Origin: Dickeya dianthicola NCPPB 453
GTDB taxonomy: Bacteria > Pseudomonadota > Gammaproteobacteria > Enterobacterales > Enterobacteriaceae
Reading direction: 5' to 3'
Length of the DNA stretch: 64,000 nucleotides
Assembly (NCBI RefSeq): GCF_000365305.1
Contig: NZ_CM001841.1
Coordinates: 497,551-561,550 of the forward strand
This document shows, one piece after another, positions 43,952-52,652 of the stretch; the first letter of the stretch is position 1, and the number at the start of each line of letters is the position of its first letter. A model generated the notes under the pieces. It worked only from the letters and a program-made list of their open reading frames with translations, had not been told where the DNA came from and made no database searches. The position numbers and the translations under genes were made by a program.

Positions 43952-45330
43952 GCTTGAATACCGGATTTTACCTGCAGGCTTATGTGATTATCACGCTGGT
44001 ATTCTGCGGACTGACACAGTATTTCACCGGCGTGCTGGCGGTGCTGTGGTTGCCTTTTATTTTGGCGCTGATCATGGTGGGTTTGCTGGTTATGCAGACT
44101 CGCTACGATGCGTTGCGTTTGGATACGCAGGAATTGGTGGTTCTCACGCTTTACCTCTCTTTTCTGGCGATGGCGGGGGTGTCTACGCTGTTGCAGGGTG
44201 GAATAACGGTCACTATCGTTGGTTTTAAAAACGAGGTGGCATTGTCGTTAATAATGTTTTGCCTGCTGCTGGGGTTTTGTCGCGAATCACAAATTTACCG
44301 CGTGACCCGTAGTTTGTATTGGGTGTTCTACGCGCAGTTCCCGGTCGTGATTTATCAGGTGTTGTTTGTTTTGCCGCGGCGGGTGGCATTGCGTGGAGAA
44401 GACGAAAAATGGGACTCCGTGGTCGGCACGTTTGGCGGCGACCCTCTGGGCGGGGGCAATACCGCGGCGATGGGATTATTCTGCCTGCTGATTATGCTGC
44501 TGAAAGTCTCTGAATTTAAACATGGTTTGACGTCGCTTAACTCCACGGCGCTGCATATCATTTTAGGGTTTGGCCTGTGTATCCTGGGGGAAGTGAAATT
44601 TGTTATCCTGGTTTCGCCGTTGTTGCTGGCCTGGGTTTGGTTAATGCCGAGCTACATCAAAGGCATGAGAAGCGTAAACCTGAAAGCGATTTTGCTGATT
44701 TTTATCGGCATGGCGTTGCTGATTACCGTAGCGATTACCATTTTGGCTTCGGGTTACTCCTCGGCGTTTGGTAGTGATCCGACGAAAAGCGCAATGAGCG
44801 TATTTCTGGATTCGCTAAACTATATTTTTGATACTGACTACATTATGGAATCCGGTGAGCTTGGGCGTCTCACTACAATATTTTTCTGGCTGAAAAATAA
44901 CGATATGTGGGGGCTTTCCGGTACATTATTTGGCTATGGTTTAAATGCGACCAATAGCGGAAGTGCCGTTTCTCCCGGCTTTTTAAATATCATCTACAAC
45001 CTGATAATCGATTCGACTTCGCTAAGTGTGCTGCTATGGGAAGTGGGCGTGATTGGATCGCTATTTTTTATCGGGTTAATTATTTATATTTTAATCATTG
45101 TGCAGCCAAAGCCGGTGCTGGAGCGTAATGAAATAGACCAACAGGACCTGCAACTGCTGAGTTTTTCTCCGGCCTTTAATGTTTTTGCAGTTGGGTGCCT
45201 GCTGAGTCTGCCTTATAGCCAGATCCTGATGATTATTCCCATGCTGCAATTCCTTTTTTATTTATCTCTGGGCTCAAGTCTGGTAATTCGCCATTCTGTC
45301 CGTTGTTATATCGGGAAACCGTATGAGTGA
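43948..45330 (+). CDS. Wzy-type polysaccharide polymerase
   Basis: 460-residue polytopic membrane protein with about 11-12 helices and one long periplasmic loop containing VGTFGGDPLGGGNTAAMG, the sort of layout seen in Wzy polymerases and O-antigen ligase relatives. Sequence families of Wzy are diverse, so the call rests mainly on topology and on its place between Wzx and the glycosyltransferases. It overlaps both neighbours by a few bases. Confidence 0.72.
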   Translation: MSLNTGFYLQAYVIITLVFCGLTQYFTGVLAVLWLPFILALIMVGLLVMQTRYDALRLDTQELVVLTLYLSFLAMAGVSTLLQGGITVTIVGFKNEVALSLIMFCLLLGFCRESQIYRVTRSLYWVFYAQFPVVIYQVLFVLPRRVALRGEDEKWDSVVGTFGGDPLGGGNTAAMGLFCLLIMLLKVSEFKHGLTSLNSTALHIILGFGLCILGEVKFVILVSPLLLAWVWLMPSYIKGMRSVNLKAILLIFIGMALLITVAITILASGYSSAFGSDPTKSAMSVFLDSLNYIFDTDYIMESGELGRLTTIFFWLKNNDMWGLSGTLFGYGLNATNSGSAVSPGFLNIIYNLIIDSTSLSVLLWEVGVIGSLFFIGLIIYILIIVQPKPVLERNEIDQQDLQLLSFSPAFNVFAVGCLLSLPYSQILMIIPMLQFLFYLSLGSSLVIRHSVRCYIGKPYE

Positions 45331-46312
45331 TAAACCTTTTATTTCAGTGAGTATTAAGACATTCAATGAGGCGGAATGCATCGAGAAAACTATCGACAGC
45401 ATTCGTCGCCATATTGCGGATTATCCCCATAAAATCATTGTTGCCGATAGCTTATCAACCGACGACACCCAGCCGCTCGCCAGCGCTAAAGAGGTCACTG
45501 TCGTGTCGCTGACTGAACCGTCCGAACGCTGCTGCGGCGTGGGGCATCAGCTTGGTTATTTGTACAGCCAGGGGGATTATCTGCTGCTAATGGACGGCGA
45601 TATGGAGCTGGAAGATGGCTTTATTGAGCAGGGCATCGCATTTTTGGCGGCGCATCCTGATTACGCCGGCGTGGCGGGAACGGTAGAGATGGATGGCGCG
45701 GCGAACTATGAGTTTACATCGCGCAAGCAACGTATTCACAAAATATATCCGCTGGGCGACTGTGGCCATTTAGGCGGCGGGGGCTTATACCGCCGCTCGG
45801 CAATTGAAAAAATAGGTTATCTCACCAACCGCAGCTTGCATGGTTATGAAGAGGCTGAATTAGGCATTCGTCTGCGCTATGCCGGATATAAATTACATCG
45901 CCTTAACGTACCTTATTTCCGCCATACGTCGTACACCATGCCGACATATAAAATGCTGCAATATCGTTGGCGGAATGGTTTTCTCTGGGCGCCGGGCGAA
46001 CTGTTACGCAGTGCATGGGGAAGGCCTTATTTCCGCGAGGCATTGCATATCGTTAAAAACGAGGCGGTCTTTACGGTTTATCTGCTGGCGTTGGTGATAA
46101 GTTTATTGACGTTTAACGCCACTGTTATTGGTGCCGCGTTGCTGCCGTTACTCGCTTTTGTGGCATTAAAAACGATTAAGAACCGCTCATTGCTGAACGG
46201 GTTACAAAGCGTGATGAATCTGGCTGTATTTTCTGCGGGATTGGTCAAGGGGTTAACCAGACCCGTGCGCGACCCGATGACACCTCCAGACAGCAAAGTT
46301 ATTCATGAATAG
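45323..46312 (+). CDS. Family 2 glycosyltransferase
   Basis: 329 residues. GT-A fold with ISVSIKTFNEAECIEKTIDS at the start, the DxD-type metal motif in LLMDGDMEL near residue 90, and C-terminal hydrophobic helices (about 250-295) that would hold it at the inner membrane. It adds a sugar to the EPS repeat unit. Overlaps the polymerase gene by eight bases. Confidence 0.87.
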   Translation: MSDKPFISVSIKTFNEAECIEKTIDSIRRHIADYPHKIIVADSLSTDDTQPLASAKEVTVVSLTEPSERCCGVGHQLGYLYSQGDYLLLMDGDMELEDGFIEQGIAFLAAHPDYAGVAGTVEMDGAANYEFTSRKQRIHKIYPLGDCGHLGGGGLYRRSAIEKIGYLTNRSLHGYEEAELGIRLRYAGYKLHRLNVPYFRHTSYTMPTYKMLQYRWRNGFLWAPGELLRSAWGRPYFREALHIVKNEAVFTVYLLALVISLLTFNATVIGAALLPLLAFVALKTIKNRSLLNGLQSVMNLAVFSAGLVKGLTRPVRDPMTPPDSKVIHE

Positions 46313-46321
46313 GCAGGGATG

Positions 46322-47533
46322 ATGAAAGTTTTATTGGTCAATAAATTTTTCTATATCAAGGGCGGCGCGGAAACGGTTTATTTTCAAGAAATTGATATGC
46401 TGAAAAAGGCCGGCGTTGAGGTTATCGCTTTCTCCATGCAGCATGAAGATAACTTTCCGTCAGATTATGCACCTTATTTTGTCGATAATGTGGATTATCA
46501 TCAAAACGGTAGTATGACTGGGAAAATTAAAACGGCGGTTAACTTTATTCATAATGCACAAGCATGTAATAAATTGCTGGCGTTATTGCGTAAAGAAAAA
46601 CCGGATATTGTTCATTTCCACAATATCTATCATCAGCTCACGCCGTCGTTGATTAACATTGCCCGTCAGTTTGGCTGTAAAACTGTGCTAACGGCCCATG
46701 ACTACAAGATTGTCTGCCCTTCGTACACCATGTTGCGCGATGGCAAAGTTTGTGACGCCTGTTTAACCGGTTCGGTATTTAACGCCTTTAAATATCGTTG
46801 TCAGCAAGGTTCTGCATCGAAAAGTCTGCTGCTGTCGTTAGAGGGCGCCTGGCAGAATATTGCCAAAAATTATCAGGCATTGGATGTGATCGTTTCGCCC
46901 AGCGAATTTCTGCGTAGCCAATTAATCCGCAAGCTGCCGAACACCCGTATTGATGTGATTGTGAACGGCATTAATGACAGCCTGCCGGTGGAGGAGGTTG
47001 AAGACGAAGGCTATTTGCTGTTTATTGGCCGCCTGAGTCGCGAAAAAGGCGTTGCGACGCTGGCCAGGGCGCATCAACAAATGCGGAATAACATTCCGTT
47101 AAAAATTGCAGGCAGCGGGCCGTTGTATCACGATCTGGTTGCGCAGTTTCCGAATGCGGAGTTCCTGGGGTATCAACAACAGGGCGAAGAGCTTAACCGG
47201 CTGATTAAACACGCGCGCGCGGTGGTGGTGCCTTCCGAATATTATGAAAACTGCTCAATGTCGGTACTGGAATCGATGGCGTTTGCCAAACCGGTAGTGG
47301 GTGGGCGTATTGGCGGCATTCCTGAACAAATTCGCGATAATGTAGACGGCGTTTTATTCGAACCAGGTAATGTGCAGGCGTTAGCCGATGTGCTGGATGA
47401 CCTGGCGTTGAATCCACAAAAAGCCAGAGAGATGGGATTAAATGCGCGTCAGCGTCTTCGCGAAAAATATTCATTGCATAAACACACAGAAGCTCTATTG
47501 GCACTCTATCAGGAAATCGTAAACGAAAAATAA
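46322..47533 (+). CDS. Family 4 glycosyltransferase
   Basis: 403 residues, GT-B fold. N-terminal FFYIKGGAETVYFQE (acceptor-side loop), HFHNIYHQLTPS, and the C-terminal donor site with LLFIGRLSREKGV and ESMAFAKPVVGG (EX7E-type motif). Retaining transferase for an EPS sugar. Of two adjacent ATGs, the second (46322) is better spaced from AGGG. It is nine bases after the GT2 gene. Confidence 0.88.
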   Translation: MKVLLVNKFFYIKGGAETVYFQEIDMLKKAGVEVIAFSMQHEDNFPSDYAPYFVDNVDYHQNGSMTGKIKTAVNFIHNAQACNKLLALLRKEKPDIVHFHNIYHQLTPSLINIARQFGCKTVLTAHDYKIVCPSYTMLRDGKVCDACLTGSVFNAFKYRCQQGSASKSLLLSLEGAWQNIAKNYQALDVIVSPSEFLRSQLIRKLPNTRIDVIVNGINDSLPVEEVEDEGYLLFIGRLSREKGVATLARAHQQMRNNIPLKIAGSGPLYHDLVAQFPNAEFLGYQQQGEELNRLIKHARAVVVPSEYYENCSMSVLESMAFAKPVVGGRIGGIPEQIRDNVDGVLFEPGNVQALADVLDDLALNPQKAREMGLNARQRLREKYSLHKHTEALLALYQEIVNEK

Positions 47534-47534
47534 T

Positions 47535-48647
47535 ATGACTACGAAGATTACCGTTCTGGGAACACGTGGTATTCCAAACGTGTTGGGCGGTGTGGAAACA
47601 CATTGTCAAAATTTATACCCGACTATTAAAAAGCAATTTGACGTGGATATTTGCGTTATTGCACGTTCACCTTATGTTAATTATAAAAAGTCACAATATC
47701 GAGGAGTGATGACCCGCGCTTTATTGGCGCCGAAAAAACGTTCATTAGAGGCAATAGTCCATTCGGTACTGGCGGCATTTATCACCTGCTTTGATCAGTC
47801 CACGGTGGTGCATGTTCACGCCATTGGCCCGGGTTTGGTGGTGCCGCTTCTGCGTTTGCTGGGTAAAAAAGTTGTTTTTACCCATCATGGCCCGGACTAT
47901 GACCGCCAGAAATGGGGATTCCTGGCAAAGAGAGTTTTGTTGCTGGGTGAAATGGTTGCAGTGAAATATGCCAACGAAGTGATTGTAATCTCTGAAGTCA
48001 TTAACGACATGATCAAGCAGAAATATGGTCGAGACGATGCTCATCTTATTTATAACGGTGTGAACCCATCTCAGCAATTAACACCGGAAGTTATCAATCA
48101 AACATTGACTCGCTTTTCTCTTCAGCCACAAAATTATTTAGTTGCGGTTGGCCGTTTCGTGGAAGAAAAAGGCCTGCACGATCTTATCGCAGCCTATCGG
48201 CAATCGGGCATCACGATACCACTGGTTTTGGTTGGCGATGCCGATCACCCCACCGCGTATAGCATGCGGTTAAAACAGTTAGCCGATGAAACCCCCAATG
48301 TGGTCCTGACCGGATTTTTAACCGGCCATGAACTACAAACTGTCTTCTCACAAGCTAAACTATTTGTGATGCCTTCATACCATGAAGGGTTACCCATTGC
48401 GTTGCTGGAGGCAATGTCGTTCTCGTTGCCTGTCGTGGTCAGCAATATTCCAGCCAATCTGGAGGTGAACTTAGCGCCAGACACGTATTTTAAGGTAGGA
48501 GACGTGGCGGATTTATCCGAAAAAATCGTACAGCGCTCTAAATCGTTCTCTGTTGATTACTCTGAATATTTACAACGGTATAATTGGCAAAAAATCGCGC
48601 AACAAACGATGGCCGTTTATACCTCAGTCAATAAATCAATGAGTTAA
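47535..48647 (+). CDS. Family 4 glycosyltransferase with DUF1972-type N-terminus
   Basis: 370 residues, GT-B fold. The start ITVLGTRGIPNVLGGVETH is typical of the rhamnosyl/galactosyl-type GT4 group with a DUF1972 N-terminal domain; the donor region has LVAVGRFVEEKGLHDLI and EGLPIALLEAMSF. Starts one base after the previous stop. Its TAA stop lies in a 16-bp tandem repeat. Confidence 0.88.
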   Translation: MTTKITVLGTRGIPNVLGGVETHCQNLYPTIKKQFDVDICVIARSPYVNYKKSQYRGVMTRALLAPKKRSLEAIVHSVLAAFITCFDQSTVVHVHAIGPGLVVPLLRLLGKKVVFTHHGPDYDRQKWGFLAKRVLLLGEMVAVKYANEVIVISEVINDMIKQKYGRDDAHLIYNGVNPSQQLTPEVINQTLTRFSLQPQNYLVAVGRFVEEKGLHDLIAAYRQSGITIPLVLVGDADHPTAYSMRLKQLADETPNVVLTGFLTGHELQTVFSQAKLFVMPSYHEGLPIALLEAMSFSLPVVVSNIPANLEVNLAPDTYFKVGDVADLSEKIVQRSKSFSVDYSEYLQRYNWQKIAQQTMAVYTSVNKSMS

Positions 48648-48661
48648 TAAATCAATAGGTT
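48630..48661. repeat. 16-bp tandem repeat x2 over the GT4 stop codon
   Basis: Units at 48630-48645 and 48646-48661 differing at two positions (unit 1 aataaatcaatgagtt); the stop codon TAA (48645-48647) spans their boundary. Confidence 0.85.
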
Positions 48662-48665
48662 AATA

Positions 48666-49073
48666 GTGAACGAATCTAATACACGCCCGTTAGTCATCGA
48701 GCGCTTCTATGAAGCTCTCGATGGAAAAATCGACATAGAACTTACTTCGAAACAACGACTGGCCGTTGAGCAGGCGGTGTTGTCGATCACGACATCTTCA
48801 ATGCATTGGGTAGATGTGCGTAAAAGTTTTCCTTTTTTTAGCCGGCGTTATTACTTCGTTTTTTTGTTCGGTCTGGATCACCGTAAGCGTCCACGTAAAG
48901 AATCGACGCTGTTTCGCATACTGCTGACGGTGTTGATCCTGTTTATCGGCTTGTCCTGCACGCTTGCGGCGCTGTTGACGCTATACATGATTAAATCTGC
49001 CTTGGGCATTGATATTTTCCCACATTTCCACTTAGGGATTTGGGATTGGTGGCTCAGCCTGAAGGATCACTGA
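48666..49073 (+). CDS. Small membrane protein of the EPS operon, function unknown
   Basis: 135 residues. About 85 soluble N-terminal residues with an FYEALDG and SRRYYFVFLFGLDHR stretch, then a basic segment and one long or two short membrane helices (about 84-112), and a short end rich in Trp. I do not recognise the family. GTG start at 48666 and no overlap with neighbours; the gene is kept intact inside the operon, so it likely has a role in assembly, perhaps as an accessory subunit to a glycosyltransferase or the polymerase. Confidence 0.62.
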   Translation: MNESNTRPLVIERFYEALDGKIDIELTSKQRLAVEQAVLSITTSSMHWVDVRKSFPFFSRRYYFVFLFGLDHRKRPRKESTLFRILLTVLILFIGLSCTLAALLTLYMIKSALGIDIFPHFHLGIWDWWLSLKDH

Positions 49074-49111
49074 CCTCCGGTTTCTGCTGATGTGGAAATA
49101 AGGAGTCATAA

Positions 49112-50506
49112 ATGAATTTTAAAATTATCGCTGTAGGAGGTTTACTATTTTCTGTATTGGGTGTGACCGAAGGCGCTATGACAACCGTCACTCCCAGAGA
49201 ATTAACGGGCCCGCTAACGAATCCGGGCAACGGCGTTGCCAGTTTTAATAAGGGTAATGGCGCAACGTTGTCGCTGGCTGATTATCCAGACACCGGCATT
49301 GAATACGATCGCTTGTACTGGAGTGAACTCGAACCGGTAGAAGGCGAATATAATTTTCAAGCGGTGGATGCCATTTTCGAACTGGCTGGTCAGCATCGAC
49401 CGGCAATGAATGTGGGGCTGCGTTTTATGGCGCTTGACGAGCCCGCCAGCGGCTCGAAGATTCCCGACTGGTTGATCCAAAAAGGTATCAAGGGCGAGTG
49501 GACGCCGGATAAAAAAACCTTTGTGCCGGACCTGGATGACCCGATGTTTATCGAATATTGTCAGCGTTTGCTTAACGCTTTTGGTCAGCGTTATGACGGT
49601 AATCCGAATCTGGCTTATATCGATATTGGGTTGGTGGGGTCATGGGGCGAGTGGCACAACAGCAACTTCCCGACCATTAAGCCGTTGCTTGAGCGTTACA
49701 CCTCAGCCCAGTTAGATAAGTACGTGGAAACGTATTTTACCGCCTTTCCCAACAGCCCGAAAATCATGCTGATTAACGGCGGCGATGCGTTGGTCAGTGC
49801 AGTGAAGCGATGTGCCGGATGGCGCGCAGACTGCTGGGGAGACTGGCATAATTTTTCGACCACGTGGAGTCATATGACAGATGATTACCCGCAGCGGCTG
49901 CAAAACGCGGCGGCGCTTTATCCAAACTTTAACACTGCATGGCAACGTGCGCCGGTGAGTCTGGAAATCTGTGGCTATATGTCGGAGTGGCAGAGCGTTC
50001 AGCACTATACGCGCGCGCAAGTGCAGGCGGCCTTTGACTGGGCGTTGGCACAGCACGCCAGCACCATTAATCTGAAGTCGCGCAGCGTGCCAGCGGAGTA
50101 TCGGGATATTGTGGATAACGCGCTGGCTAAACTCGGCTACCGTTTCCGTCTGGCCTCTTTGACTCATGAGTCTGAATTGGCGCAAGGGCAGAGCCTGACG
50201 TTAAACCACCAGTGGTTTAACGACGGCGTAGCGCCCATTTATCTGAAATATGACCTGGCCTATCGGGTGGTGAATGATGCCAACACCGTAATGAGTATGG
50301 GAAAAACCGCTGAGGATATTCGCACCTGGTTGCCGGGGCAGCATACCTCCGTCTACCAATTGGCGATGCCGGAAGCACTGCCAGCCGGGCGGTATAATAT
50401 TGATGTGGCGATGCTGGATGCAAAGGGCGTATCGCGAATTAATCTCGCCAACGAGGGCAAACAGGCCGACGGTTGGTATCGGGTTTCCACAGTCACGGTG
50501 CGCTGA
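49112..50506 (+). CDS. Secreted glycoside-hydrolase-like protein (DUF4832 / GH42-like)
   Basis: 464 residues with a signal peptide (to about residue 22). The N-terminal two thirds looks like a TIM barrel of the beta-galactosidase-like kind: YDRLYWSELEPVEGEYNF, then DIGLVGSWGEWHNS, whose WGEWH Glu is a candidate catalytic acid, and LEICGYMSEW as a possible nucleophile region. The C-terminal part (about 350-464) is beta-rich and fits DUF4832. RBS AAGGAG. Located in an EPS operon, it may trim or turn over the polymer in the periplasm or outside. Activity not proven. Confidence 0.7.
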   Translation: MNFKIIAVGGLLFSVLGVTEGAMTTVTPRELTGPLTNPGNGVASFNKGNGATLSLADYPDTGIEYDRLYWSELEPVEGEYNFQAVDAIFELAGQHRPAMNVGLRFMALDEPASGSKIPDWLIQKGIKGEWTPDKKTFVPDLDDPMFIEYCQRLLNAFGQRYDGNPNLAYIDIGLVGSWGEWHNSNFPTIKPLLERYTSAQLDKYVETYFTAFPNSPKIMLINGGDALVSAVKRCAGWRADCWGDWHNFSTTWSHMTDDYPQRLQNAAALYPNFNTAWQRAPVSLEICGYMSEWQSVQHYTRAQVQAAFDWALAQHASTINLKSRSVPAEYRDIVDNALAKLGYRFRLASLTHESELAQGQSLTLNHQWFNDGVAPIYLKYDLAYRVVNDANTVMSMGKTAEDIRTWLPGQHTSVYQLAMPEALPAGRYNIDVAMLDAKGVSRINLANEGKQADGWYRVSTVTVR

Positions 50507-50532
50507 GCACGGAATGAAGAATAGATATTCAT

Positions 50533-51033
50533 ATGCTGAAAAATATCGGCCATGTATGGCGTGAAGTAAAAACGGCGGGCAGTGTTAAAGCCAAACTGGT
50601 AATACTGTTGTTTCGCTTTTCTACCCTCTACCAGTCATCAAATGTGTTGCTGAAAATTATCAGCATTCCTTTTGTTGTCCTGAATAAAGTGATTAATGAG
50701 TGGCTGTTTTGTGTGGAAATTCCGCATAGAACCCAAATCGGCTTTGGGCTGAAAATATATCACCCGCACTGCATTGTGCTGAATGCCGATGTTGTTATCG
50801 GGGAAAACTGTACCTTACGGCAGGGCGTGACTATTGGTAGCGTAATCAATCGTGAAGGTCAGGTCACCAAAAGTCCGGTGCTGGGCAATCAGGTAGAACT
50901 GGGCGCGAATGCTATTCTGCTGGGCGACATTACCGTGGGTGATAACGTCAAAGTGGGTGCCGGAACCGTGGTCACCAAAAGTCTGGCGGAAAACAAAGTG
51001 ATCGTCGGGTATGGGGTTAGGGAGTTGAATTGA
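50533..51033 (+). CDS. Hexapeptide acyltransferase, WcaB/serine acetyltransferase type
   Basis: 166 residues: a hydrophobic N-terminal region followed by a left-handed beta-helix (TQIGFGLKIYHPHCIVLNAD, then VVIGENCTLRQGVTIGSV), with the catalytic-type His in IYHPHC. The layout matches WcaB of colanic acid loci, which O-acetylates the repeat unit. Last gene of the polysaccharide operon; no clear terminator follows. Confidence 0.83.
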   Translation: MLKNIGHVWREVKTAGSVKAKLVILLFRFSTLYQSSNVLLKIISIPFVVLNKVINEWLFCVEIPHRTQIGFGLKIYHPHCIVLNADVVIGENCTLRQGVTIGSVINREGQVTKSPVLGNQVELGANAILLGDITVGDNVKVGAGTVVTKSLAENKVIVGYGVRELN

Positions 51034-51158
51034 GTATGTGAACAGATTGCCGAGTGAGCAGCTCAAACGACAAGAATGGCCGAAGAGCAAACGATTCGAA
51101 AACAAAATACAAAACGGATGCTCAAGAACGTCTGTCTCTGAATAATGGCGTCATCGGG

Positions 51159-51186
51159 TTAACGTCTCTGGGCATAGTTTTATAAT
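51159..51186 (+). promoter_or_regulatory. Sigma-70 promoter before the truncated antitoxin gene
   Basis: TTAACG (51159) and a perfect TATAAT (51181) with 16 bases between, followed 19 bases later by the start codon. Confidence 0.5.
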
Positions 51187-51204
51187 TAATTCATAGGAGT
51201 GGAT

Positions 51205-51408
51205 ATGTGTACCAGGAAAAAGCCGCTTTGTTCATTTGGTGCAGTTTCCCATGATGTCGCAGAAGACGAGTTGAACGAACAGCACACCATCATGGCTGAA
51301 CCGGACGCTTATCAGGCATTCCTCACCCGTTTGGAGCAGCCCCCTTCACCGAACGCAGCGCTGCGTAAAACCATGCAAACACCTGCTCCGTGGGAGCGGA
51401 AAAAATGA
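51205..51408 (+). pseudogene. Truncated DUF1778/TacA-type antitoxin
   Basis: 67 residues. From about residue 19 on, the sequence is the C-terminal half of a DUF1778 antitoxin (TIMAEPDAYQAFLTRL, then PNAALRKTMQTPAPWE), the part that wraps and neutralises a GNAT toxin. The ribbon-helix-helix DNA-binding half that should precede it is absent and replaced by about 15 unrelated residues (MCTRKKPLCSFGAV). It keeps a promoter, an AGGAG site and a start at 51205, so a short neutralising peptide could still be made. It overlaps the toxin remnant (ATGA). Confidence 0.72.
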
Positions 51409-51473
51409 TCTCTGCCCCTGATCGCCCCAACGCCGGGCATGTCCTATTCTTAGTCTGTTGTAGCAGACGATGA
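51405..51473 (+). pseudogene. Remnant of TacT-type GNAT toxin
   Basis: ATG at 51405 overlaps the antitoxin stop, the usual junction of these modules. It encodes MISAPDRPNAGHV, the recognisable first residues of TacT/AtaT-type acetyltransferase toxins, then diverges and stops after 22 codons. The catalytic GNAT core is gone, so this is a dead toxin. Confidence 0.65.
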
Positions 51474-51736
51474 AAAATTAGCTAATGGAGACATTCCGTA
51501 CATTCGTTTTCGGCGCTGGTACGAGATGTTGGGCTGCGGCTATCGACTAGCCTTCGCTAATCGATCCGATGATACTTATGGTGACATAGGGGGATTTGGC
51601 GGGGGTTATCAATTTGAGATTGATGCTGTGTTGTGCCTGTGAATATCAAAAAATGAATGGTTCTTTTTAGTGGGATACTTACAGGCTATCTTGTCATGAG
51701 AATAAGATTTTTATAAACAATATTGAGTGATAAATA

Positions 51737-51766
51737 TTGTCTATATATAAGAATTCATGTTATAAT
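51737..51766 (+). promoter_or_regulatory. Sigma-70-like promoter in AT-rich strip
   Basis: TTGTCT at 51737 and a perfect TATAAT at 51761 with an 18-base spacer. No coding sequence of more than nine codons follows before the terminator at 52009. Confidence 0.45.
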
Positions 51767-51772
51767 ACATTA

Positions 51773-52035
51773 TATGAGGCCACACTCAATGTATAATTTT
51801 TAAATTGTTAGTGAATGCTTTTTCCTATATCGTAAAATACACATGATTTTTTGAAGCACACCTCTTTATTTTATATTTTATATTTAATTAAATGTAAATA
51901 AGTTAATCATTTTTTATTTATCATGTAATAATAAAATTAAATGATAGGTTGATTAAGTGTTGTTGTTTGACCTGCTCTGAATGAATCCATGTCTACACAT
52001 ATCATTTTAACCTCCTGATTGGGAGGTTTTTATTT
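51773..52035 (+). ncRNA. Candidate small RNA between promoter 51737 and terminator 52009
   Basis: Predicted transcript of about 260 bases with a plausible promoter at one end and a Rho-independent terminator at the other, and no convincing coding frame. Purely an inference from these two signals. Confidence 0.3.
52009..52035 (+). terminator. Rho-independent terminator in AT-rich strip
   Basis: AACCTCC / GGAGGTT stem with loop TGATTG, followed by TTTATTT. Confidence 0.7.
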
Positions 52036-52337
52036 CCTTTAAAAACTGTATTTTTCGATGTTTATTATATAGTTTAATTATTCCATTCTGCAAATTTTCT
52101 ACTAATGATCAGGAGGTTTTCTTGCCAGAATATGGTGAGGGGGAATGATGGATATATTAAAAGTGTTTTATTGATAGAGGGTGAAATATGAATGGATAAA
52201 TAGCAAGAAAACCAAGGGTTATGGCGTCAATGGACATTCAATCCTGAGGCGAAAAACTTATTAAAAATAAGGATTTAAAATGAAGTTTTCAAATGAAAAA
52301 AGAATTATTAATGTTCATAAGAAGAATAAGGGGTATT

Positions 52338-52652
52338 ATGGATGAAAAGTTAGATGCAGTAAAAAATAGTGGTATTGAGGTAGTAGGTGAAGTGTATAAG
52401 CACTACAAAGATATTCTCACAGCATATACTGAAAAGAAATGGTGGAGGCTTATTGCTTTGGTCATTTTGATGTTGTTAATGATAGTTGTGGGCCTTTTAG
52501 TTAAACCCTTGCTTGTCGGACTTCTCACCAAATGGCTTGCTTTGGTAGTATCGTCATCGGTTAGTAATGTTATGGCGACCTGCGCAGGGACATTCGTTAC
52601 TGCGCAGGTCGGGAAGTTCATGAAGTGTTTGGTGCTCAAAATCAAAAAATAA
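52338..52652 (+). CDS. Small membrane protein of unknown function
   Basis: 104 residues. A charged, helical N-terminus of about 36 residues, then a very hydrophobic region (about 37-70, LIALVILMLLMIVVGLLVKP followed by LLVGLL) that makes one or two membrane helices, an Ala/Val/Gly-rich stretch, and a basic C-terminus (VLKIKK). The start at 52338 is set by AAGGGG just upstream; an upstream ATG at 52293 has none. Not recognised. Such proteins in AT-rich accessory DNA can be bacteriocin-like, toxin or immunity proteins, but nothing decides this. Confidence 0.5.
   Translation: MDEKLDAVKNSGIEVVGEVYKHYKDILTAYTEKKWWRLIALVILMLLMIVVGLLVKPLLVGLLTKWLALVVSSSVSNVMATCAGTFVTAQVGKFMKCLVLKIKK

Larger units (their letters stand above)
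51474..52337. other. AT-rich accessory strip with gene remnants
   Basis: About 860 bases with no intact gene. An open stretch without a start (frame 51454-51642, containing IPYIRFRRWYEMLGCGYRL) looks like a gene fragment I cannot place. Further on are a good promoter (51737), a terminator (52009), and a few short leaderless frames. Base composition is far more AT-rich than the flanks, which suggests foreign DNA. Confidence 0.55.

Noticed and set aside
37350..51033. Colanic acid or amylovoran locus
   Set aside because: The GumB-type short OPX, separate barrel, fused co-polymerase and secreted hydrolase do not match those gene orders; only individual families are shared.
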